Origin: Alicyclobacillus sp. ALC3
GTDB taxonomy: Bacteria > Bacillota > Bacilli > Alicyclobacillales > Alicyclobacillaceae
Direction: 5' to 3'
DNA: 64,000 nt
Assembly (NCBI RefSeq): GCF_028751195.1
Contig: NZ_CP066784.1
Location: 868,001-932,000 of the forward strand
Below, piece after piece: positions 52,671 to 60,563 of the stretch. Below the pieces are notes generated by a model. That model was not told the DNA's origin. It ran no database searches and saw only the letters and a list, made by a program, of their open reading frames with translations. The translations under genes and the position numbers were made by a program. Numbering within the stretch: the stretch's first letter is position 1; each line of letters begins with the position of its first letter.

Positions 52671-54395
52671 ATGCTAGATCAACTTTCGTGGAAAGTTGGC
52701 GGGCAACAAGGCGAAGGTGTAGAAAGCACTGGCGAAACGTTCGCGATCGCATTGAATCGGCAAGGGTACTACGTATACTCCTTTCGGCATTTTTCCTCCC
52801 GCATCAAAGGTGGGCACTCAAACGACAAGGTTCGGGTCAGTCTTCAGCAATTCCGTGCCGCCGCGGACTACACAGACGTTCTCCTAGCGTTTGACCAGGA
52901 ATCTATCGATTTGAACGTCGGAGAGGTCCGAGAGGGCGGCATCGTTATTGCAGACGCTAAGTTCAATCCGACAGCGCCAGATCACGTTCGATTGTTCGTG
53001 GTGCCGCTGACGAAACTAGCGGAAGAAGCCGGATCGGCGATTATGAAGAACATGGTATCGCTCGGCGCTTCTGCGTGTGTTCTGGGTCTCCCCATCGACA
53101 TCTTCAAAGATGTCGTGGAAGAACGGTTCAGCCGCAAAGGCCAGCGTATTGTCGACCAGAACATGCAGGCCATTCAGGCTGGATTTAACCATATTAGAGA
53201 CCTCGGCGGTGAAGACCCAAACTTCGCCTTGAAGCCGGCTGATGGAACCAAGCGCTTGTTCATGATGGGGAACGACGCTGTCGCACTTGGGGCGCTGGCT
53301 GCCGGCGCGCGTGTGATGGCTGCCTATCCGATTACTCCGGCGTCGGACGTGATGGAGTATCTCATCAAGAAACTGCCAAAAGTTGGCGGTGTGGTCGTGC
53401 AGACGGAAGATGAAATTGCGGCTATGACGATGACCATCGGCGCTGCGTATGGCGGGACTCGCGCACTGACGGCGACATCCGGCCCTGGTCTCGCTCTGAT
53501 GATGGAAGCCATCGGCCTCTCCGGTATGACCGAGACACCAGTCGTCATCGTTGACACGCAGCGCGGCGGACCCTCGACGGGACTACCGACAAAACAGGAA
53601 CAGTCCGATATGCTCGCTGCACTGTTTGGGACGCATGGCGAAATTCCGAAGATCGTGCTTAACCCCGCAACGCCGGAAGAGTGCTTCTACATGATGGCGG
53701 ATGCATTTAACCTCGCCGAACACTACCAGTGCCCGGTCATTGTCATGACCGACCTCCAACTGTCACTCAGCAAGCAGTCAACGGAAGTCTTGCGCCTGGA
53801 CAACGTTGACATTGACCGCGGCGCCTTGATTCAGTCGTCGACAATTGACACCCCAGCTGGCGCGGAGTTCAAGCGCTATGAAATCACTGAATCGGGCATC
53901 TCCCCACGCGCCATTCCTGGCACAAAGGGTGGTTTGCACCACGTCACAGGTGTCGAGCACGTCGAAACTGGTCGGCCGAACGAGACGGCTCACAACCGTA
54001 AAGAGATGATGGATAAGCGCATGCGCAAACTCCACGGCGTTGAACTGCCGGGCAGTGTGAAACGCTCTGGCGATGCGGATCCGGACATCCTGCTGATTGG
54101 CATCGGCGCCACCTACGGCAGCATTAGCGAAGCGGTTGGCAAGCTCCAGGAAGATGGACTCAAGGTGGCTCATGCGCACATCCATGCGCTGCTGCCGTTC
54201 CCGGTCCACTTGCTTGAGGAAGCGATGCAAGGCGCGAAACAGGTTGTCGTCATTGAAAACAACGCAACTGGCCAACTGCGCAGCCTGTTGTCGTTCAACA
54301 ACGTCCACCACGACCACATTACCAGCATGTTGAAGTATGACGGAACCCCATTCCTGCCGGTCGAAATCTCCCGGCACTGCAAGGAGTTGGTATAA
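52671..54395 (+). CDS. korA: 2-oxoacid:ferredoxin oxidoreductase, alpha subunit with fused gamma domain (set 2)
   Basis: 574 residues. Same order as set 1: WKVGGQQGEGVESTGETFAI, KGGHSNDKVRVSLQQ, AAYPITPASDVMEYLIKKL, TSGPGLALMMEAIGLSGMTE and GPSTGLPTKQEQSD. The ATG at 52671 is the first after AAGAGGAG, with a longish spacer. Its stop touches the beta-subunit ATG (TAAATG). The two alpha proteins are clearly paralogous but not recent copies. Confidence 0.93.
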   Translation: MLDQLSWKVGGQQGEGVESTGETFAIALNRQGYYVYSFRHFSSRIKGGHSNDKVRVSLQQFRAAADYTDVLLAFDQESIDLNVGEVREGGIVIADAKFNPTAPDHVRLFVVPLTKLAEEAGSAIMKNMVSLGASACVLGLPIDIFKDVVEERFSRKGQRIVDQNMQAIQAGFNHIRDLGGEDPNFALKPADGTKRLFMMGNDAVALGALAAGARVMAAYPITPASDVMEYLIKKLPKVGGVVVQTEDEIAAMTMTIGAAYGGTRALTATSGPGLALMMEAIGLSGMTETPVVIVDTQRGGPSTGLPTKQEQSDMLAALFGTHGEIPKIVLNPATPEECFYMMADAFNLAEHYQCPVIVMTDLQLSLSKQSTEVLRLDNVDIDRGALIQSSTIDTPAGAEFKRYEITESGISPRAIPGTKGGLHHVTGVEHVETGRPNETAHNRKEMMDKRMRKLHGVELPGSVKRSGDADPDILLIGIGATYGSISEAVGKLQEDGLKVAHAHIHALLPFPVHLLEEAMQGAKQVVVIENNATGQLRSLLSFNNVHHDHITSMLKYDGTPFLPVEISRHCKELV

Positions 54396-55262
54396 ATGGC
54401 CACAGTCAAGGATTTTCGTAACGATGTCCGGCCAAACTGGTGCCCTGGGTGTGGAGATTTCTCTGTCCAGGCGTCTCTGCAGCGCGCGCTCGCGTCGATG
54501 GGTAAAGAACCGCATGAAGTCGCCATTATTTCTGGAATCGGTTGTTCCGGCCGCATCTCCGGCTATGTGAATACGTACGGTTTCCACGGTGTGCACGGTC
54601 GCTCACTGCCGACTGCGCAGGGCGTGAAGCTCGCAAACCGCGATTTGACAGTGATCGCCTCCGGTGGCGACGGCGACGGCTTTGGCATCGGCCTCAACCA
54701 CTTCATGCACGCCGTTCGCCGCAACATCGACATCACGTATATTGTGATGGATAACCAGATTTACGGCTTGACGAAGGGCCAGCACTCGCCGACGAGCGCT
54801 CACGGCTTTAAAGCCAAGACGACGCCAGCGGGCAACATCGAAAACGCCCTCGTGCCGACGCAGATTGCGCTGGCCGCCGGGATCGGCTTCCTCGGTCAAG
54901 GCTTTTCGAGCGACGTCAACCAACTAGTTTCCCTGATTCAGCAGGCCATCGAGTACAAAGGCTTCTCGCTCATCAACGTGTTCAGCCCATGTGTGACGTA
55001 CAACAAGGTGAACACGTACGACTGGTACCGGGAGAACGTCGTCAACCTCGACAATCGCCCCAATTACGACCCGGCTGACCGCGCGACGGCGATGCGGACC
55101 GTGATTGAGACACATGGACTGTGTACGGGTCTCATCTACAAGGACGACTCACGCGTCGCCTACGAAGACCAGATTCAGGGCTACGCCAGTCGCCCGCTCT
55201 CCGAGGCAGACCTGCGACTTGAGCGCAAAGTGTTCGAAGAGGCCCTGCACGAGTTCGCGTAA
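54396..55262 (+). CDS. korB: 2-oxoacid:ferredoxin oxidoreductase, beta subunit (set 2)
   Basis: 288 residues. Cluster ligands WCPGCGD, GIGCSG and SPCVTY; ThDP segment GGDGDGFGIGLNHFMHAVRR and NQIYGLTKGQ. Same length as set 1 and aligned along its full length. No separate ferredoxin or delta subunit gene is nearby. Confidence 0.93.
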   Translation: MATVKDFRNDVRPNWCPGCGDFSVQASLQRALASMGKEPHEVAIISGIGCSGRISGYVNTYGFHGVHGRSLPTAQGVKLANRDLTVIASGGDGDGFGIGLNHFMHAVRRNIDITYIVMDNQIYGLTKGQHSPTSAHGFKAKTTPAGNIENALVPTQIALAAGIGFLGQGFSSDVNQLVSLIQQAIEYKGFSLINVFSPCVTYNKVNTYDWYRENVVNLDNRPNYDPADRATAMRTVIETHGLCTGLIYKDDSRVAYEDQIQGYASRPLSEADLRLERKVFEEALHEFA

Positions 55263-55348
55263 CGAAACAGATTGATATATGGGTGTGTGAATCACGAGGT
55301 CAGGAGCATACGCCCCTGACCTCTTCCGCCTTGTGAGGAGATGAACGA

Positions 55349-55840
55349 TTGAGGAAATTGTTGCAGTGGATCTTTTCGCTCGACCTCGCCCTCTGGTTTG
55401 GCGGCGGTGTGTACTTCTCCGCGATGGCAGCCGAGGAACTCTCCAATCAACTGAGTCTCTCGCAATTTGGGCACGTCATCGGCATCCTCTTCCCGCCGTT
55501 TTTTACCCTGATGGCGATCACGGCCGTCATCGGCTCCATCCTCTACATCGTGATCGGGCGAAGCAGCGGTATGCACTCGAAGTCGTACACGGTGGGCCTC
55601 TGGCTGGTACTGTTCGGCGCGCTCGCCGCCCTCGTCAACTGGCTCATTCTACTGCCGAAGGTACAGCACATCGAACAGGCGATAGGCCCGCTCGCAAGCG
55701 CGAGCAGCGCAGAGTTGCAGCAGTTCGGGATGTGGCACGGTCTGTCGCTCGGTCTGCACTTTCTCGAGATGGCGGCCGTAGCCTTGGTCTGGCTTTGCTT
55801 TTCACTCAACACATCGACGACGGGGAGGAAATCTGCATGA
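55349..55840 (+). CDS. DUF4149-type four-helix membrane protein
   Basis: 163 residues. TTG start after GAGGAG. Four hydrophobic helices with the opening LALWFGGGVYFSAMAAEE and late WHGLSLGLHFLEMAAVALVW, typical of DUF4149. It overlaps the next gene by 4 bases. Unknown function. Confidence 0.7.
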   Translation: MRKLLQWIFSLDLALWFGGGVYFSAMAAEELSNQLSLSQFGHVIGILFPPFFTLMAITAVIGSILYIVIGRSSGMHSKSYTVGLWLVLFGALAALVNWLILLPKVQHIEQAIGPLASASSAELQQFGMWHGLSLGLHFLEMAAVALVWLCFSLNTSTTGRKSA

Positions 55841-56175
55841 CAGGAGCAGGAGAAAACCACCGCATCGATAGTCTGTCTTGGCATGCTGTACGCTTGCCTG
55901 AAGGCAGTACACTCGTTCGCAAGCATACGTTTGAATACACCACAGCGGCGAACATGTACGACCTCGAGTTGTACGAGCACCAGGACAAGACATGGCACGC
56001 GATTGCTCTTCCCCGCGGCGGTAGTCGGGTGATCATCTACGGTTCGAACGTGGTCGACACCGCACAAATGGCCATCCAAGTTGTAGTGGACAAGATTCGC
56101 CGCGAAGGCCTCGAAGCGTGGGACGAGCCCGCTGTCTCCGAAACGGATGCAGAGGACACCGAATCCGAGCATTGA
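55837..56175 (+). CDS. Small soluble acidic protein, 112 aa
   Basis: GGGAGGAAATCTGC precedes the ATG and it overlaps the previous stop (ATGA). The centre reads FEYTTAANMYDLELYEHQDK and HAIALPRGGSRVIIYGSNVV, and the tail is Asp/Glu-rich. No recognised family. Coupled translation suggests it works with the DUF4149-like protein. Confidence 0.7.
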   Translation: MTGAGENHRIDSLSWHAVRLPEGSTLVRKHTFEYTTAANMYDLELYEHQDKTWHAIALPRGGSRVIIYGSNVVDTAQMAIQVVVDKIRREGLEAWDEPAVSETDAEDTESEH

Positions 56176-56181
56176 CGGAAG

Positions 56182-56215
56182 CGGGAGCCTGGGGCGGGAG
56201 CCTGGGGCGGGAGCC
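56182..56215 (+). repeat. Tandem 13-bp repeat
   Basis: CGGGAGCCTGGGG occurs twice followed by a partial third unit, just before the terminator. Confidence 0.8.
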
Positions 56216-56231
56216 ATTATCGATTCCGCGA

Positions 56232-56269
56232 CCGCGATAACCGCACAGAACAGCTTATCGCGGGTTTTT
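56232..56269 (+). terminator. Intrinsic terminator
   Basis: CCGCGATAA/TTATCGCGG perfect 9-bp stem followed by GTTTTT; it ends the korAB-55837 group on the plus strand. Confidence 0.82.
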
Positions 56270-56432
56270 GCGGGGTGACAAGGTGGAATAGCCAGTTGAT
56301 TACCGCTTAAACGGCCGTGATCGGCTGGATTTCCACCATATTTAGCGCCCGAAGCGGTTCTGGACCGCTAACTCGTCCCCTGCGAACCCATTTTCGAATG
56401 AATAAGCCACCCTGCGCCGCTATTTCGTCGGC

Positions 56433-56474
56433 CATCGAGCCTGCCCCATCGAGCCTGCCCCATCGAGCCTGCCC
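56433..56474. repeat. Tandem 14-bp repeat, three units
   Basis: CATCGAGCCTGCCC three times in perfect tandem, abutting the stop of the YuiD-like gene. Confidence 0.85.
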
Positions 56475-56475
56475 A

Positions 56476-56964
56476 TTACCACCACTTGCCAAATACGGCG
56501 CCGATCAGTACGCCGATGATTGCCCCGATAACAACTTCCTGCGGTTCGTGTCCGAGAATCTCCTTTAAGCGTTCGCCCTCTTCGGTTGCGGACGCTTCTA
56601 CGGTCATCCCTGACTGCGACATTTCAACCGCGATGCGATTCAGCAACACGGCGTGTTCACCGGCATGTCGGCGGATCCCGCCCGCGTCGTATAACACGAT
56701 CGCTGAAAAAACGACTGCCGTCGCGAAGATCGGCGACTTCACGCCCACGACATACGCGAGTGCTGTCGTCAGCGCACAGACACCTGCGGCGTGAGAACTC
56801 GGCATTCCGCCCGCGTCGATGACTTTATGAAAATCCCATTTGCGGTGCGTCACAAAGTGAATCGGGACCTTGGAGAGCTGCGCGAGAATGATGGCCGTAA
56901 AAGCGCCCATCAGCGGAGCATTGTGCCAAAGGCCTAATAAAATGCGTATGAAATCTGTTTTCAT
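56476..56964 (-). CDS. Divergent PAP2 family membrane protein (YuiD-like)
   Basis: 162 residues. Family core AQLSKVPIHFVTHRKWDFHK, then GGMPSSHAAGVCALTTALAY (the PSSHA motif of PAP2 enzymes), YDAGGIRRHAGEHA and GHEPQEVVIGAIIGVLIGAV. A probable phospholipid or isoprenoid phosphate phosphatase-like membrane protein. The ATG at 56964 follows GGTGGGTG. Confidence 0.9.
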   Translation of the reverse strand: MKTDFIRILLGLWHNAPLMGAFTAIILAQLSKVPIHFVTHRKWDFHKVIDAGGMPSSHAAGVCALTTALAYVVGVKSPIFATAVVFSAIVLYDAGGIRRHAGEHAVLLNRIAVEMSQSGMTVEASATEEGERLKEILGHEPQEVVIGAIIGVLIGAVFGKWW

Positions 56965-57033
56965 ATTCACCCACCACTACTCGTCCAAAGTCGGCTTTCC
57001 AGCAATACCATCGTATCACAACCTGCGCACGCA

Positions 57034-57100
57034 CGCCTCATCGCCTCATCGCCTCATCGCCTCATCGCCTCATCGCCTCATCGCCTCATCGCCTCATCGC
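57034..57100. repeat. Octanucleotide tandem repeat (CGCCTCAT x8)
   Basis: Eight perfect CGCCTCAT units plus CGC between the YuiD-like and YunC-like genes. It is not translated in any gene I support. It could change length by slippage. Confidence 0.9.
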
Positions 57101-57271
57101 CTCATCGCAGGGCCCAAGCCACCACGCGTCCGGGCGCAGCGCACGCTTCACCACAGAGCGAGCGATGGGCCGGGGCTTTTGTACTACACTCGCGCACGGG
57201 CGAGGACATACGCTGAGTCAGCAGGGGTCGATCCGCTCGACGGCCCAGCCCAAAACGAGGAGGAACCCTAC

Positions 57272-57592
57272 ATGTTGCGTGTTCATGATGTGTATATCAA
57301 CGACGAACGGTTCCAGGCAACCGAAGTCAACCTGCCCAAGACCAACCTACTGATGATCGAGTCCGCATCCGGGTATGTCATGTGCGGTGCACTCGACGTG
57401 GAACTGCTGCGCACGAAGCTCGTCAGCCGCGGAATCATCGCGGCTCGGGCCGTTGGCGTGAAGACGATGGACGACCTCCTGAACGGGACGGTTGAATCGT
57501 GCACGCAGGCGGCAGAAGGCATCGGGATTTGCGAGGGGATGCCGATTCGAGAAGCGCTTTTGTGCATGCGCGAACATGAAACACACGCCTAA
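57272..57592 (+). CDS. DUF1805 protein (YunC-like)
   Basis: 106 residues. GAGGAGG precedes the ATG. The text LLMIESASGYVMCGALDVEL and MPIREALLCMREHET is typical of YunC proteins. Unknown role. The longer ORF through the octamer repeat is not used. Confidence 0.85.
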   Translation: MLRVHDVYINDERFQATEVNLPKTNLLMIESASGYVMCGALDVELLRTKLVSRGIIAARAVGVKTMDDLLNGTVESCTQAAEGIGICEGMPIREALLCMREHETHA

Positions 57593-57665
57593 GTACACTT
57601 CTTCTATTCCGTTTTGGCCCAGTTTCCTGTACGATGTGGACTGTGACATCTGACGGAGGTGCCGC

Positions 57666-58283
57666 ATGTCCGCACAACACTTAGGGCTCTTTATTTCTCA
57701 CTATGGCAATGTCGCGGTGTTTTTGTTGATGACGCTGGAGAGCGCGTGTATTCCAATCCCCAGCGAAGTGGTCATGCCGCTCGCAGGCTACCACGCTTTC
57801 ACTGCACACCAGAGCTTCATTGTCCCGGTTCTAATCGGCACCTTGGCAAACGTCGTCGGCGGGCTCATTGCCTACGCCGTAGGGCGGGCTGGCGGGCGAC
57901 CTTTCATCCACCGCTACGGCCGTTACATTCTACTCAACGACCGACACCTCGAACGGGCCGAACAATGGTTTGCCCGGCGAGGGGAGATCACGGTGTTTGT
58001 AACCCGGCTGCTTCCTGCTCTGCGCACCTTCATTTCGCTGCCGGCCGGTGTCGCCAAAATGGGACTGTGGCGGTTCACCATCTACACAGCCATCGGCTCG
58101 TTCATTTGGAACTTTGCGTTGACAGACGCAGGCTACCAACTTGGACAGCACTGGGAGACGGTCGCGAAGTACACCAAGCCACTCACGTACATCGGCGCAG
58201 TGCTCTTGGTGGCAGCCGTAGTGTGGTTTTGGTTTGGCCGTCGGCGCGCCAGCGCAGCACAGAGAACCCGCCAACAACGGTAG
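57666..58283 (+). CDS. DedA-family membrane protein
   Basis: 205 residues. FLLMTLESACIPIPSEVVMP (E-xxx-P-x-P-E) and FVTRLLPALRTFISLPAGVAKM are family signatures (the R-x-x-P-x-x-R motif). DedA proteins are lipid (undecaprenyl phosphate/phosphatidylethanolamine) flippases. GGAGG precedes the ATG. Confidence 0.92.
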   Translation: MSAQHLGLFISHYGNVAVFLLMTLESACIPIPSEVVMPLAGYHAFTAHQSFIVPVLIGTLANVVGGLIAYAVGRAGGRPFIHRYGRYILLNDRHLERAEQWFARRGEITVFVTRLLPALRTFISLPAGVAKMGLWRFTIYTAIGSFIWNFALTDAGYQLGQHWETVAKYTKPLTYIGAVLLVAAVVWFWFGRRRASAAQRTRQQR

Positions 58284-59543
58284 CTAGAGTGTTCGGTTGA
58301 ACAAGATGGAGCGAACGCGATCAAACTGAGGGCCTGTGCCCTCCACCACTTCCTTCGGGACAAACACGCGGTACTCGCTGTCGGGCAGGAGCGCACGCAC
58401 AACGCGCGACTCCCGGCTGAGTTCCGTGCGCGTTCCGTCCTCGCGCAGCAGCAAGATACCCTCGCCACGGTACACATACCCTGCAATCTCGGATGCCCTG
58501 CCAGAGACGTAATAGTCCGGATGGAAGCCAAGCGACCGTGCCGCAGTACGCAGCACCGCCCACTCCTCCACATTTGGCTCTGACCGCAGAACAGGTGAAA
58601 AGAGGCGCCTGTGCAGAAACCTTCGTGACAAGTCTGCCAGCACTTCATCGTGACACTTGGACCAGGTCCGAAACGCGTACAACAGCGTCGACTCATCCAT
58701 CGCGAGGTAATCCGCCACAGACACGTTGGCTTCGTCCGCGCCGATAATCGCGAGAAGTTCTGCAGGCACATCCGGCAGTTCGCCAGCTTTGATGACTTCA
58801 GCCGCACGCCGTAGGATTTGAAACACCAACACGTCACTGCCCACCGTCACCGGGTGCAGATACACCTGTGTGTACATAAAATAGCGGGCCAGGATATACT
58901 GCTCGACGGTATGCAGGGCGTTTGCGCGCAACAAGATTTGACCGTCGACCAGTGTGAGCGACCGCAGCAGGCGAGCCAGTTCAAACCGCCCATAACTCAC
59001 GCCCGTGTTGAGCGCGTCACGCAGCAGGTAATCCATGCGGTCCACGTCAAGTTGGCTCGTGATTAGCGGTTCGACCATCGGGTGGCGACCGTTCTTCTGC
59101 AGAATCCCCACGAGGTCGAGTGGAAAGTCCTCGTCTACTTCGCTTAAGATGCTGCGAATTTCATCGTCTTCCAGAATGATTCGGTGCGTCCAGTGTTCGT
59201 GGTGGACGGGGTAAATTGCTTCGAAGGTGTGTGAAAACGGTCCATGCCCGACATCGTGCAACAGCGCGGCCGACAAGGCCAACTTGCGATCACGCTCGTC
59301 AGACGGCCACCCGCACTCTTGCTGAAGGTGAATCAGCAGCCGCCGCATCGTTTCGTAGGCGCCGAGCGAGTGTGTAAAGCGGCTGTGCTCAGCCCCGTGA
59401 AAAGTGAGATACGACGTGCCGAGTTGGCGGATTCTGCGCAATCGCTGTACTGCGGCGGTGTTCACCAACTGCCAAATCCACGGGTCCTCCACCAGGATTT
59501 CATCATGGACGGGGTCCTTCAGGACCTTTTCAAAGTGTGGCAT
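58284..59543 (-). CDS. HD-domain phosphohydrolase (YwfO-like)
   Basis: 419 residues. HD residues are in FHGAEHSRFTHSLGAYETMR and LSAALLHDVGHGPFSHTFEA, with the later LDVDRMDYLLRDALNTGVSY, all conserved in dNTP triphosphohydrolase-like YwfO. Probably hydrolyses a nucleotide. It ends 1 base after the convergent DedA stop. Confidence 0.9.
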   Translation of the reverse strand: MPHFEKVLKDPVHDEILVEDPWIWQLVNTAAVQRLRRIRQLGTSYLTFHGAEHSRFTHSLGAYETMRRLLIHLQQECGWPSDERDRKLALSAALLHDVGHGPFSHTFEAIYPVHHEHWTHRIILEDDEIRSILSEVDEDFPLDLVGILQKNGRHPMVEPLITSQLDVDRMDYLLRDALNTGVSYGRFELARLLRSLTLVDGQILLRANALHTVEQYILARYFMYTQVYLHPVTVGSDVLVFQILRRAAEVIKAGELPDVPAELLAIIGADEANVSVADYLAMDESTLLYAFRTWSKCHDEVLADLSRRFLHRRLFSPVLRSEPNVEEWAVLRTAARSLGFHPDYYVSGRASEIAGYVYRGEGILLLREDGTRTELSRESRVVRALLPDSEYRVFVPKEVVEGTGPQFDRVRSILFNRTL

Positions 59544-59607
59544 GTCGTCACTCCCGCTTTCGACTCGGCTTGTCCGCTCAAATCCCTGGTTTATCTCTCA
59601 CTTTCGC

Positions 59608-59656
59608 AAAAACCCCCAGCCCTCGCCGCCCAAAGTGGGCAGACAAGTACTGGGGG
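59608..59656 (-). terminator. Terminator after the A-type Fe-S carrier gene
   Basis: CCCCCAG/CTGGGGG outer stem with internal GCCCA/TGGGC, followed by TTTTT on the minus strand, 8 bases past the stop. Confidence 0.85.
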
Positions 59657-59663
59657 TCTGTCG

Positions 59664-60020
59664 TCAGTCGCAGGAGCCCGGTTGGCCTGCGTCCTCCGCC
59701 GTCCGAAAACTTGCGCCACAGCCGCACGTCGTCGTAGCGTTGGGATTGTTGATTTTAAACCCTTGCCCGGTCAGGTCGTCGACGAAGTCGAGTTGTGCCC
59801 CGTCAATCAGGCGCTCGCTCGCTTTCTCCACGGCAATCTGGATACCTTTGAGCGCAAACACATCGTCACCAGGTTGAACGGCATCTAGCGCCATGCCGTA
59901 ACTAAAACCGGAACACCCACCCGGTTTCGTATAAATGCGCAGCGCACTGACACCTTCCTCTGCATCCGCCAACATCTCCCGCAGTTTCTCGGCTGCGCTG
60001 TCCGATAAAGTCAACACCAT
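59664..60020 (-). CDS. A-type iron-sulfur carrier (HesB/IscA/ErpA family)
   Basis: 118 residues. KPGGCSGFSYGMALD and TCGCGASF give the three cluster-binding cysteines (C-x~65-C-x-C). Start ATG 60020 (MVLTLSDSA) with GAGGTGAG; GTG 60032 is the alternative. Delivers Fe-S clusters to apo-proteins. Confidence 0.92.
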   Translation of the reverse strand: MVLTLSDSAAEKLREMLADAEEGVSALRIYTKPGGCSGFSYGMALDAVQPGDDVFALKGIQIAVEKASERLIDGAQLDFVDDLTGQGFKINNPNATTTCGCGASFRTAEDAGQPGSCD

Positions 60021-60056
60021 AAGAAGGCTCACCTCACTTGGATTTCTATGCTTTTA

Positions 60057-60536
60057 TTATACTCCAGGTGCCAAGGCGCGCACGTCTGCGAGTACGGCAT
60101 CGGCATGACCGTCTACCTTGACCTTCGGGTAGACCTTCGCGACGCGCCCGTCCTGGCCGATCACGAACGTTGTCCGCACAATCCCGCGCGTCACGCGGCC
60201 GTACATGTTCTTGTCCTGTATCACACCATACGCTTCGCAAACAGAGGCGTCCTCGTCCGCGAGCAGCGGAAAGTTGAGTTCATACTTCTGGGCGAACTTA
60301 ACATGGGATTTGACCGAGTCCTTGGACACGCCGAACACAACAGCGCCTGCGTCTTTCAGTTCGCGGTTCAGGTCTCGAAATGAACAGGCTTCTTTGGTGC
60401 AACCCGGTGTGTCGTCTTTCGGGTAAAAATACAACACTACCACTTGTCCACGCAACGACTCGAGTGAAACCTCCTGCCCGGATTGGTCAGGCAACGTGAA
60501 CAGCGGTGCCATCTGTCCAACTTCCAGTTGTGCCAT
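60057..60536 (-). CDS. bcp: Thiol peroxidase, BCP/PrxQ type peroxiredoxin
   Basis: 159 residues. Peroxidatic Cys in DTPGCTKEACSFRD, with the resolving Cys five residues later, plus YPKDD and VVFGVSKDSVKSH. Reduces peroxides with thioredoxin. Cytoplasmic, full length. Confidence 0.93.
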   Translation of the reverse strand: MAQLEVGQMAPLFTLPDQSGQEVSLESLRGQVVVLYFYPKDDTPGCTKEACSFRDLNRELKDAGAVVFGVSKDSVKSHVKFAQKYELNFPLLADEDASVCEAYGVIQDKNMYGRVTRGIVRTTFVIGQDGRVAKVYPKVKVDGHADAVLADVRALAPGV

Positions 60537-60563
60537 CGTGACAAACCTCCCTAAATCAGTATA

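Noticed and set aside
57034..57100. CRISPR-like array
   Set aside because: The eight 8-base units are contiguous with no spacers; no cas genes are nearby.
56870..57271. A 240-codon plus frame that includes a repeated ASSPHRLI block
   Set aside because: The block is the octamer repeat read as protein. The real YunC-like gene has its own GAGGAGG and ATG at 57272.
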